A stretch of DNA of 8,486 nt, taken from the NCBI GenBank assembly GCA_946547205.1, contig CAMNPA010000034.1, positions 1 through 8,486 of the forward strand, read 5' to 3'. The position numbers were made by a program, and so were the translations under genes. The notes beneath the pieces were generated by a model. That model was not told the origin of the DNA. It saw only the letters and a program-made list of their open reading frames with translations, and ran no database searches. The stretch comes from an uncultured Selenomonadales bacterium. GTDB taxonomy: Bacteria > Bacillota > Negativicutes > Selenomonadales > Selenomonadaceae. Of the stretch, positions 1 to 5,768 are shown one piece after another (the stretch's first letter is position 1; every line of letters starts with the position of its first letter).

Positions 1-95
1 TCGGCGGTGGTATGAAAATTTTTATCGCGTTCCCATGCCGCGTAAGTGTCGCGTTCAAAATTTTGCGGCTCGTAAGTTTTCGGTATGTTGCTCAT
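1..95 (-). CDS. valS: Valyl-tRNA synthetase, N-terminus only (runs off the left edge)
   Basis: Read on the minus strand from the ATG at 95-93, the frame stays open to the window edge and gives 31 residues. They include IPKTYEPQNFE, a tryptophan at residue 21, and a later Lys-Asn-Phe-His. This matches the usual start of class I valyl-tRNA synthetases (Ile/Leu-Pro-x-x-Tyr-x-Pro, then a conserved Trp, then x-Phe). The enzyme charges tRNA-Val in the cytoplasm. An in-frame TAA lies one codon upstream of this ATG, so translation cannot start further upstream. No Shine-Dalgarno sequence sits directly before the ATG; the only strong one is 77 nt upstream, beyond a palindrome (see 101-181). The rest of the protein lies outside the window, so the call rests on the N-terminal signature alone. 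Confidence 0.85.
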   Translation of the reverse strand, partial: MSNIPKTYEPQNFERDTYAAWERDKNFHTTA

Positions 96-100
96 TGTTT

Positions 101-169
101 AGCTTTTAGGTTTTAGCTGTTAGCTTTTAGGGATTGTTCCTTAAAGCTTGGAGCTTAAAGCTTAAAGCT
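101..169. repeat. Imperfect heptamer-built palindrome in the valS leader
   Basis: The left arm is 101-133, the spacer 134-136 (ttg), and the right arm 137-169. Comparing one arm with the reverse complement of the other gives 25 matches in 33 positions. Each arm is a run of seven-base units: AGCTTTT, AGGTTTT and AGCTGTT on the left, AGCTTTA-type on the right (minus-strand reading). In valS mRNA it would form a long imperfect hairpin closing a 3-nt loop. A related palindrome lies at 6624-6692. Both share TGTTTAGC at the left edge and a GGGA...TTCC centre, so they look like members of a dispersed repeat family. Confidence 0.85.
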
Positions 170-172
170 GTT

Positions 173-181
173 CCCTCCTCC
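173..181 (-). promoter_or_regulatory. Displaced valS Shine-Dalgarno sequence (GGAGGAGGG)
   Basis: On the minus strand this reads GGAGGAGGG, an excellent anti-16S match, but it lies 77 nt before the valS ATG. The gap is made of 3 nt, the palindrome at 169-101, and 5 nt. Without the palindrome, or with it folded, 8 nt separate the Shine-Dalgarno sequence from the ATG, which is a normal spacing. The sequence just before the ATG (CTAAACA) offers no alternative ribosome binding site. Confidence 0.65.
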
Positions 182-200
182 GGTTTGTGAAATTGTTTGA

Positions 201-229
201 ATAATAAACTGCGCGCGCTTTTTCGTCAA
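201..229 (-). promoter_or_regulatory. valS promoter, sigma-70 type
   Basis: On the minus strand, TTGACG (229-224), a 17-nt spacer (223-207) and TATTAT (206-201) form a near-consensus promoter. Transcription should start near 194, giving a valS leader of about 100 nt. That leader carries the GGAGGAGGG and the palindrome. Confidence 0.7.
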
Positions 230-258
230 GGGAACTCGTCATTTGCCGTGTTCTCGTT

Positions 259-334
259 AAATTCGTTTCCGCAAGCAGAAAGATTTTGGCGAGCCGGTAA
301 AATTCGCTTCCGCCATTGGAAATAAATTCGTCTT
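259..334 (+). promoter_or_regulatory. Direct repeats upstream of the PTS operon promoter (candidate activator sites)
   Basis: AAATTCGTTTCCGC at 259-272 recurs as AAATTCGCTTCCGC at 300-313, matching at 13 of 14 positions with starts 41 bp apart, about four helical turns. A partial third copy, AAATTCGTCTT, at 324-334 touches the -35 box. Relative to the predicted start at about 368 these lie near -109, -68 and -44. That is a plausible layout for binding by a PRD-type activator such as the one encoded in this operon. Reversed, the repeats also contain GGAARCGAA, which loosely resembles a LacI/CcpA half-site. Assignment to the local regulator is inference. Confidence 0.45.
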
Positions 335-361
335 GAGAGCTTTTTTGTCCGCGATTATACT
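333..361 (+). promoter_or_regulatory. Promoter of the PTS/epimerase operon
   Basis: TTGAGA (333-338), a 17-nt spacer and TATACT (356-361) each differ from consensus by one base. Transcription should start near 368, leaving a leader of about 44 nt before the IIB gene at 412. The repeats directly upstream suggest regulated initiation. Confidence 0.65.
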
Positions 362-411
362 TTGCCGCAAGATAAGAAATGTTTAACAGGTTCTTGAAAG
401 GAGAATCACTT

Positions 412-711
412 ATGGCAAGAAAGTTGAAGGTTTTGGTAGCGTGCGGTTCCGGAGTAGCAACCTCTACAATCGCGCAAGAGGCAGTCAAAAACATTGCCAA
501 AGATGCGGGCGTTGACATCGAGGTCATCAAAGCCACAATCGCGGAAGTTCCCGACAAGCAAGCGAATGTCGACGTAGTCTTCACGACGGCGAATTATCGC
601 AAGCCGCTGGATAAACCGCATCTGTCGGTCTTCGGTCTTGTGTCAGGCGTCAACGAGGCGGCTACCAAGAAAAAAGTCGCTGAACTCTTGAAAAAAGTTG
701 CTGAAAGTTAA
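412..711 (+). CDS. PTS system IIB component, GatB/SgcB type
   Basis: This 99-residue cytoplasmic protein passes phosphate from the IIA domain to the incoming sugar held by IIC. The N-terminus carries LVACGSGVATST, the phosphocysteine loop of the galactitol/lactose IIB fold, with Cys11 as the expected phosphorylation site. A predicted alternation of strands and helices follows, ending in a Lys-rich helix. Length is normal for a free-standing IIB. The ATG at 412 is chosen because GAAAGGAGA ends 7 nt upstream and the family motif begins a few residues in; an upstream in-frame ATG at 379 has no such site. It is first in the operon, followed by the broken IIC. The actual sugar cannot be read from the sequence: the fold is galactitol type, but the metabolic genes downstream do not fit galactitol specifically. 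Confidence 0.9.
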   Translation: MARKLKVLVACGSGVATSTIAQEAVKNIAKDAGVDIEVIKATIAEVPDKQANVDVVFTTANYRKPLDKPHLSVFGLVSGVNEAATKKKVAELLKKVAES

Positions 712-725
712 TTGTTCGATTGAGG

Positions 726-758
726 GCGGTCGGTGGAAGAAGTTTTTTCGCCGACCGC
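726..758 (+). other. Hairpin between IIB and IIC genes
   Basis: GCGGTCGGTG (726-735) pairs with CGCCGACCGC (749-758) as a 10-bp stem with one G-T wobble and a 13-nt purine/T loop. It lies wholly between the IIB stop (711) and the IIC ribosome binding site (GAGAGGAGG, 765-773). Only three T's follow, so it is unlikely to be a terminator. An mRNA-processing or stability element that sets the ratio of the soluble to the membrane subunit is a reasonable reading. Confidence 0.6.
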
Positions 759-780
759 TTTGTTGAGAGGAGGACTCGAA

Positions 781-1059
781 ATGGAAACTTTGCTTGGGTT
801 CTTTCAAGCGTTCGTCGGCTTAGGCGCGGCGGTGTTGCTTCCGTTCGTCATCTGTATCTTAGGCTTGTTCTTCCGCATGAGTTTGGGCAGAGCTATAGAG
901 GCAGGACTTTTCGTCGGCATCGGCTTTCAAGGCTTGGTGCCGGCAGTCAACTTGCTGATAACGTCGATTCAGCCGGTTATGCAATATTACGAGTCAATGG
1001 GTTCGGGCTATAACGTCTTGGAAGTCGGATTCGCAGCACCGGGCGGCGCAAGCAGATAA
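781..1059 (+). pseudogene. PTS system IIC (GatC family), N-terminal fragment
   Basis: This gives 92 residues before a TAA, whereas GatC-family permeases run to about 420-450. The fragment begins with a hydrophobic helix (GLGAAVLLPFVICILGLF), then the conserved Ala-Gly-Leu-x-x-Gly-Ile-Gly-Phe segment (AGLFVGIGFQGL), and ends in YNVLEVGFAAPGGASR. The ending corresponds to the conserved Val-Asp-Val-Gly-Trp-Pro region near residue 80-90 of E. coli GatC. GAGAGGAGG at 765-773 sets the start at 781. The remainder does not continue in any frame up to 1202; the C-terminal end reappears at 1802-2020 after a homing endonuclease gene. An intact IIC would bind and carry the sugar across the membrane, and this piece alone cannot. 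Alternative readings are a recent mutation in this strain or an assembly artefact. Confidence 0.8.
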
Positions 1060-1074
1060 TTTCGTTGCATAAAT

Positions 1075-1148
1075 TGCAAAAAAGCCTTCGTTGTGATAAC
1101 CTTTAAGCATTCGAAGCCAAAAATCATCACGGCGCGAGGCTTTTTGCA
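1075..1148 (+). terminator. Large imperfect stem-loop after the IIC fragment, possible terminator
   Basis: TGCAAAAAAGCCT (1075-1087) pairs with AGGCTTTTTGCA (1137-1148), with one bulged A, and TTTTT follows at 1149-1153. Inside, GTGAT (1093-1097) can pair with ATCAC (1126-1130), while CTTCG (1086-1090) can instead pair with CGAAG (1112-1116). The G+C content of the outer stem is low and the loop is long, so termination would be weak. It fills most of the gap between the IIC stop and the endonuclease ribosome binding site. It may have arrived with the endonuclease gene. Confidence 0.4.
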
Positions 1149-1202
1149 TTTTTGATTCTAGCAGTCTCGCCTTTTGATGTCAAATCGCAGGAGGGACGGC
1201 AA

Positions 1203-1802
1203 ATGTTAATCTACGTCATCACCAACAAACTCAGCGGCAAGCAGTACGTCGGGCAGACGCAACGAACGCTTAAGGCGCGCATTTACGAGCACCGTCACGG
1301 AAAAGTTCTTTACATCGACAGAGCAATTCGCAAAATCGGCTGGGAAAATTTCACGGTTGAAGTTCTCGAAGAGTGCAAGACGCTTGAAGAACTCAACGAG
1401 CGCGAAATGTACTGGATTCGCAAGCTTAACAGCAAAAAACCGAACGGCTACAACCGAACTGACGTCGGCAACGGTCGGCGCGGTCACCATCTCAGCGAAG
1501 ATACTAAAAAACGTCTGTCGGAAATGCGGCGCGGTCCGAAGAATGCCAACTACGGCAAGCCAATCAGCGACTGGCAGAAAAAAAGGATTTCAGAGGCTCG
1601 AACAGGCGCGACAATGAGCAACGATGCGCGTGCGAAGGTTGCAAAAGCTCGAAGTAAGCCTGTGATTTGCGTTGAGACAGGCGAAGTGTATCCTTCGGCC
1701 AAAATTGCGTCTGAATCAATGGGATTGTATCGAACTGCGGTCTGCAAAGCTTGTTCAGGCGAAGCTAAAACTGTCGGCGGCTTTCATTGGCGATATGTTT
1801 AA
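1203..1802 (+). CDS. GIY-YIG homing endonuclease with NUMOD DNA-binding modules
   Basis: This 199-residue protein is a mobile selfish nuclease that cuts a specific DNA site and is copied into it by repair. The catalytic domain fills about residues 1-90. The GIY/YIG pair appears as Leu-Ile-Tyr (2-4) and Tyr-Val-Gly (15-17), followed by Arg26, His30, the metal-binding Glu in the RexYWI context (Glu68), and an Asn in NGYN (84). Two NUMOD3-type repeats follow, around 93-110 and 114-134 (HLSEDTKKRLSEMRRG and a second with KKRISEARTG). Last comes a NUMOD1-like helix-turn-helix ending in GGFHWRYV (about 152-199). AGGAGGG at 1189-1195 picks the ATG at 1203 over an upstream in-frame alternative start at 1152. 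The gene sits inside the IIC gene on the same strand, and its TAA overlaps an ATG of the downstream IIC fragment. The intervening sequence has no room for a group I ribozyme, so it looks free-standing. Confidence 0.92.
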   Translation: MLIYVITNKLSGKQYVGQTQRTLKARIYEHRHGKVLYIDRAIRKIGWENFTVEVLEECKTLEELNEREMYWIRKLNSKKPNGYNRTDVGNGRRGHHLSEDTKKRLSEMRRGPKNANYGKPISDWQKKRISEARTGATMSNDARAKVAKARSKPVICVETGEVYPSAKIASESMGLYRTAVCKACSGEAKTVGGFHWRYV

Positions 1803-2020
1803 TGTGCGTGCTCGGCAGCAACGGCAACATTTTCCGAACGCTGGTTTGCATGACCTGTATCATGTACGCGACGCTGTTTTTCGCCAATATGTTCGCAGGC
1901 GAGGCAACGCAAATGATGTCGGTAACCGGCGTGCACTTCGACAGCATGGTTACAGCGTCGCACTTCGGCTGGAATCCCGGCAACGTCGTAATTTCCTTTA
2001 TTCACAAGCTGTTTTTATAA
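1802..2020 (+). pseudogene. PTS system IIC (GatC family), C-terminal fragment
   Basis: This frame holds the C-terminal end of the IIC begun at 781. GNIFRTL followed by a hydrophobic helix (VCMTCIMYATLFFANMF) matches the GNLFRTLI...IIM segment of E. coli GatC at roughly residue 350. It ends in GWNPGNVVISFIHKLFL and then the normal operon junction. The ATG at 1802 overlaps the endonuclease stop (TAATG), so a 72-residue peptide could be made by translational coupling; no Shine-Dalgarno sequence is visible. The frame is open back to a stop at 1766-1768, but residues before about 1795 do not resemble IIC because they are endonuclease coding sequence. About 260 central residues of the permease, including most of the transport domain, are absent from the window. 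Confidence 0.78.
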
Positions 2021-2032
2021 GAGGTGACTGAA

Positions 2033-3121
2033 ATGGCGAACAATTACATTGCAATTCGCGCTCACGCCGAAAATAATTTCGAGGCGATAAAAATCTGCGC
2101 GGACACATTGCAAAAGCGTGGCTTGGTCGGAAAGAATTTCGCGCAAAAGTGTATTGAGCGTGAAAAACAATTTCCGACGGGACTGCCGACCGAAATTCCG
2201 ACGGCGATACCGCATTGCAAGGACTCGGACACCACTGCCAACAGCATTTGTTTCTTGATTCTCGATAAGCCCGTGAAGTTTTATCGCATGGACGACGATT
2301 CGGAGTTCATTGAAACGGATATGGTGTTCAACTTGGCAATTCGCGCCGCCGACGAGCATTTGGAAGTTCTGCAAAAGCTGATGGCGTTCTTGCAAAACAA
2401 AAATCACTTGGAGAACTGCCGCAAAATGTCTGAGGCACAAGTTGAGGGCTATTTGAAGAAACATTTGGACACGGGAAGCAAAATCAAGCTCGCGCCGTCG
2501 ATTTATGCGGCTCATCTCTCAAAACTCGGCGAAAGTCTCAAAGTCATGGAAGAAAACGGCGTTGAACTTCTTCACGTTGACGTTATGGACGGCTCGTTTG
2601 TCCCGCGCATGGCTTTCGGCGCAGATCACGTCAAACAACTGCGCGAAATGACAAATTTACCGCTCGACGTGCATTTGATGATTCAAGAGCCGGAAAAACA
2701 CTTGGATAATTTTATAGCGGCGGGAGCGTCGATTATAACTGTGCACGTTGAATCAACTAAACGTCTGTACAGCTGCTTGCAAAAGATAAAAAATGCCGGA
2801 ATCAAAGCGGGAGCGGTTTTAAGTCCTGCGACGAGCGAAGAAACTCTGCGCTACGTGAAAAATCCGGTTGATATGGTGTTGCTGATGACGGTCAATCCCG
2901 GCGAGAGCGGTCAACACTTTTTGCCCGATGTCGTGGAAAAAATTCGGCGTGTGCGTGAACTTCTCGGCGAGGAAGTTGATTTGGAAGTTGACGGCGGAAT
3001 TGATGCCGGAAACATAAAAATTTGCCGCGAGGCAGGCGCGAATGTCTTCGTGAGCGGCGGTTACCTGTTCAAAGGCGACCTTGCCGAAAATCTTCGTGCG
3101 TTGCGTGCGGCGGCTCAGTGA
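2033..3121 (+). CDS. PTS IIA domain fused to ribulose-phosphate/allulose-6-phosphate 3-epimerase
   Basis: This is a 362-residue two-domain protein. Residues 1-145 form a fructose/mannitol-superfamily IIA domain of GatA type, with His61 in AIPHCKDS as the phosphorylation site. After a very short linker, residues 150-362 form a complete RPE-family TIM barrel: LAPS with Ser156, HVDVMDG with His181 and Asp183, VHLM with His214, VNPG at 287-290, and VDGG with Asp320. These are the metal ligands and the acid/base pair of ribulose-5-phosphate and allulose-6-phosphate 3-epimerases. The usual GFGGQ loop reads GESGQ here and the phosphate loop reads SGGYLF, so substrate choice may differ from housekeeping Rpe. 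AAGAGGTG before the ATG at 2033 supports this start over the upstream GTG at 2024. The domain pairing links sugar phosphorylation to epimerisation of the product. Hexulose-phosphate synthase is unlikely because the RPE metal-site motifs are present. Confidence 0.9.
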   Translation: MANNYIAIRAHAENNFEAIKICADTLQKRGLVGKNFAQKCIEREKQFPTGLPTEIPTAIPHCKDSDTTANSICFLILDKPVKFYRMDDDSEFIETDMVFNLAIRAADEHLEVLQKLMAFLQNKNHLENCRKMSEAQVEGYLKKHLDTGSKIKLAPSIYAAHLSKLGESLKVMEENGVELLHVDVMDGSFVPRMAFGADHVKQLREMTNLPLDVHLMIQEPEKHLDNFIAAGASIITVHVESTKRLYSCLQKIKNAGIKAGAVLSPATSEETLRYVKNPVDMVLLMTVNPGESGQHFLPDVVEKIRRVRELLGEEVDLEVDGGIDAGNIKICREAGANVFVSGGYLFKGDLAENLRALRAAAQ

Positions 3122-3130
3122 GGTGCTATC

Positions 3131-3673
3131 ATGGCGGACAAAATTAAAATCATCACGGGCGAATTGGAAAATTCTTCCGCGCAGGTCAAAGACGACAAAG
3201 TTAAAGCCCTAATCGAGCAGGTTAAGAGCCACAAAAGGATTTTTGTCTACGGAACGGGACGCAGCGGACTGATGCTCAAAGCGTTTGCGATGCGGCTCAT
3301 GCAACTGGGCTTAACGGCTTACGTTGTCGGAGAAACTACGACGCCTTCGGTACAAAAGGGCGATTTGCTGGTTGTGGCATCTGCGTCGGGCGAAACGGAC
3401 AGCGTAGTCAGCGCGGCGGCTAAAGCAGTCAAAGGCGGAGTCGATGTTTTCGCAATCAGCGGCTCGCATGTGTCATCACTGTCCAAAATCGTCAAACCGT
3501 TGGTCACGATCGATTCAAGCACGAAATTTGCGAAGTCGGCGGCAAGTGCGCAACCGCTCAGCAGTCTCTTTGAACAAGTTTTGTTGCTGTACTTCGACGC
3601 GGTGGCTTTCCAAATGAGTGAGGACGCTCAAAGTGCCGATGACATGGCGAAACGCCACGCGAGCATTGAATAG
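3131..3673 (+). CDS. hxlB: 6-phospho-3-hexuloisomerase (SIS domain)
   Basis: This 180-residue cytoplasmic SIS-fold isomerase would interconvert D-arabino-3-hexulose 6-phosphate and fructose 6-phosphate. Family landmarks appear in order: VYGTGRSG (39-46), KAFAMRLMQLG (50-60), YVVGE (64-68), the Ser/Gly phosphate loop ASASGET (83-89), Glu148 in SLFEQ, and the C-terminal KRHASIE with His176. Length is exactly that of the family. GAGGTG overlapping the upstream stop gives a tight junction (9 nt) with the epimerase fusion, so the two are probably made together. In the ribulose-monophosphate pathway this enzyme is paired with hexulose-phosphate synthase, but no synthase lies in the window. A role in sugar or polyol breakdown is therefore more likely than formaldehyde fixation. 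Confidence 0.9.
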   Translation: MADKIKIITGELENSSAQVKDDKVKALIEQVKSHKRIFVYGTGRSGLMLKAFAMRLMQLGLTAYVVGETTTPSVQKGDLLVVASASGETDSVVSAAAKAVKGGVDVFAISGSHVSSLSKIVKPLVTIDSSTKFAKSAASAQPLSSLFEQVLLLYFDAVAFQMSEDAQSADDMAKRHASIE

Positions 3674-3710
3674 CGGCTGAAGTGAAAAAGCAGTTTAGGT
3701 GGTGTTGAGC

Positions 3711-5753
3711 ATGAGGAAACGCAGTGTGGAGATCCTGCGCAAGTTTTTACGGCAAGAGAAAAGAATTTTCACGATAGAAGAGCTTGCGAAAAGTTTCAAG
3801 GTCTCTGCCCGCACAATCCGCAACGACATCGCCGAGATAAACGAGTTTTTAAGCCCGATAGCGGCTCCGCCTGTGACATTTGACAGCAAAGGCACGTTTA
3901 TTCGCCCGAAAACCTTCAACGCCGCCGAAATTGAAGATGCGCTGAGGAATATGACGCCTTACGACTACAAACTTTCGAGCGAGGAGCGGTTAATCTACAT
4001 AATCGTATCGCTTTTGAACACGCAAGGCTATAACTCAATGCAAATTCTTGCTCAAGAGTTGTTCGTAAGTCGAGCAACGATAATCGGCGACTTTGAGAGT
4101 CTGCGCGGGACGTTGAAAAAGTTCGATGTGCAAATAATTTCGGACGCGGGCAAGGGAATCGCCCTGAAATGTAGCGCGAGCGAAAAAGTCAACATATTGG
4201 CAGACTTGTTCCGGCAAATCACGCTCAATACTCGTCAAGACGGTTTCTTCCAGAATTTTATCCTGCGGAAAATGGAAATTCGGCATTCGTTCCCGAAAGT
4301 TTTTGCGAAACTGCAAGAGTACGCGAAAATAAACAGCTTAATCTTCGACGACGAAGAATTTTACAATTTGGCGGTGTATATCTTCGCAATGCTCAACGCG
4401 CAAAAGTTTTACCGGGACGATTGGAGCGAATCACCTGCGATAATCGACAGTTTGGGGCAAATGCTGATATATGTCGCGCAAATATTCAACGTGAGACTGA
4501 CCGGAGAGATGTTGAAAGATTTTCGGGAGTACACGCAGGCGCATGAGTTGTCGCTCTACGTCAAAAGCGTCGATGAAATGGATTTGTACAAGGCGATAAT
4601 CCGATTTTTGAGCGAACTGGATAAAAAATTGGAATTGACGTTGGCGCAGGACAATGTTCTGATAAATGCGCTGCTGTTACATATCAAAAGCATGAAAGAC
4701 TGGGGCAACACGCAGATAGAAATCCCGCAGGACGAAATGATCTTCGACTACAATCTTTTGTGCCGATTGGTCGAGGAAAATGCGGACATCTTGGAAAGTT
4801 TTTTGAACTACCGACTCAAGGACGAGATGAAAAAGTCAATCGTGATTCACATCTGTGTTGCGCTGATTCGGAATCGCTCCTACATCGACCAACTTTCCGT
4901 CGTGATAATATGTCCCGGTTCAATGGCGACAGGAAAATATTTGGAGGTACAAGTCAAAAATTATTTCGATTTTCATATCGCGGGAGTGTTCACGGCGTCG
5001 GAAGCGGAAAAAATGCTGGAAGAACTCGCCGAGCCGATAGACTTCGTGCTGTCGACGGTGGATTTGAAATTGGAGCGGCACAAAGTCTTGAAAGTGAATC
5101 CGTTCCTGCAAGCTGACGACTTGAATTTGATACAGCGGCACTCGCTCAAGAAACGCAAGGGCGTAATCAGCGCGTATGAACGTCGGCGAATAGAATTTTT
5201 GCAGAAAGCGGCACAAGCTCTGCACGAGGACATCATATCGCCGAAGATTTATGAGACGTTGGCGCGAATGATGACGGAATTTGAGCAACAGAAGGCACTG
5301 GAAAAGAAAAATGCGCTGGCGGAGTTATTGACGGTCGAAAAAATTTCCGTCGTCTATGAACGCTTGAATTGGAAGGACGCAATTCGCCGCGCAGGCAAAA
5401 TTTTGCTTGACGACGGAAATATCAGCTCCGAATACGTCTCCAAGTGTATCGAAAACGTCGAAGAATACGGCGATTACATCATCGTCGGCGAGAAAGTTGC
5501 GCTGGCTCATGCGAATAAAAAATACGGCGTGAATCGAGACGGCTTGAGTCTGTTGGTTGCGCCGGAAGGAATTCTTTTCGACACGGAAGGCGACGAAGTG
5601 AATTTGATGTTTTGTTTCGCGTCGACGGGCGAAAAAGATTACCTTGAACTGTTACAGACGATAATGCGAATCGGCAGGATAGCAGGCAAAGTTTCGGAGC
5701 TGTGTTCCATGTCGGACGCGGAAAAAATTTATCGTGAGTTGGTCAAGATTTGA
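3711..5753 (+). CDS. PRD-containing transcriptional regulator with EIIB- and EIIA-like domains (LicR/MtlR class)
   Basis: This 680-residue cytoplasmic regulator is controlled by PTS phosphorylation. Residues 5-60 form an HTH_11-type winged helix (TIEELAKSFKVSARTIRNDI). About 90-150 form a second, Mga-like helix-turn-helix (ILAQELFVSRATIIGDFE). Two PRD regions follow, about 175-285 and 290-395. The second keeps both expected phospho-histidines, His324 (LLLHI) and His380 (IVIHI), whereas the first has Tyr223 where a His is usual (LAVYI). A GatB-like IIB domain has Cys401 in IICPGSMATGK, and a C-terminal IIA domain has His600 in ALAHANKKYG. AGGTGGTG at 3697-3704 favours ATG 3711 over the upstream GTG at 3699. 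This architecture normally activates its own PTS operon. The likely targets are the repeats upstream of 333. The permease defect upstream could alter its phosphorylation state. Confidence 0.92.
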   Translation: MRKRSVEILRKFLRQEKRIFTIEELAKSFKVSARTIRNDIAEINEFLSPIAAPPVTFDSKGTFIRPKTFNAAEIEDALRNMTPYDYKLSSEERLIYIIVSLLNTQGYNSMQILAQELFVSRATIIGDFESLRGTLKKFDVQIISDAGKGIALKCSASEKVNILADLFRQITLNTRQDGFFQNFILRKMEIRHSFPKVFAKLQEYAKINSLIFDDEEFYNLAVYIFAMLNAQKFYRDDWSESPAIIDSLGQMLIYVAQIFNVRLTGEMLKDFREYTQAHELSLYVKSVDEMDLYKAIIRFLSELDKKLELTLAQDNVLINALLLHIKSMKDWGNTQIEIPQDEMIFDYNLLCRLVEENADILESFLNYRLKDEMKKSIVIHICVALIRNRSYIDQLSVVIICPGSMATGKYLEVQVKNYFDFHIAGVFTASEAEKMLEELAEPIDFVLSTVDLKLERHKVLKVNPFLQADDLNLIQRHSLKKRKGVISAYERRRIEFLQKAAQALHEDIISPKIYETLARMMTEFEQQKALEKKNALAELLTVEKISVVYERLNWKDAIRRAGKILLDDGNISSEYVSKCIENVEEYGDYIIVGEKVALAHANKKYGVNRDGLSLLVAPEGILFDTEGDEVNLMFCFASTGEKDYLELLQTIMRIGRIAGKVSELCSMSDAEKIYRELVKI

Positions 5754-5768
5754 AAGGAGATTTTTAAC

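Noticed and set aside
96..195. T-box riboswitch in the valS leader
   Set aside because: No T-box sequence (AGGGTGGNACCGCG), no specifier stem and no antiterminator/terminator pair. The leader is too short and is taken up by the repeat.
258..313. Catabolite-responsive (cre) elements
   Set aside because: The reversed repeats match the cre consensus with at least two mismatches at key ends and lack dyad symmetry. They are kept only as an alternative reading of the direct repeats.
162..584. Minus-strand 140-codon frame over the operon promoter and IIB start
   Set aside because: It is antisense to a clear IIB gene, covers two good promoters and has no recognisable domain; the composition looks like a shadow frame.
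1060..1802. Group I intron carrying the endonuclease and splicing the IIC halves together
   Set aside because: Only about 143 nt precede the endonuclease and none follow it, so there is no room for a ribozyme core. Joining the halves would still lack about 260 residues of IIC.
1672..2031. Plus-strand frame covering the endonuclease end and the IIC tail
   Set aside because: It is Arg- and Gln-rich and out of frame with both recognisable proteins; it is a shadow.
2033..3121. Hexulose-phosphate synthase as partner of hxlB
   Set aside because: The barrel carries HVDVMDG, VHLM and VDGG, the metal-site motifs of 3-epimerases, not the Asp-x-Lys-x-x-Asp motif of the synthase.
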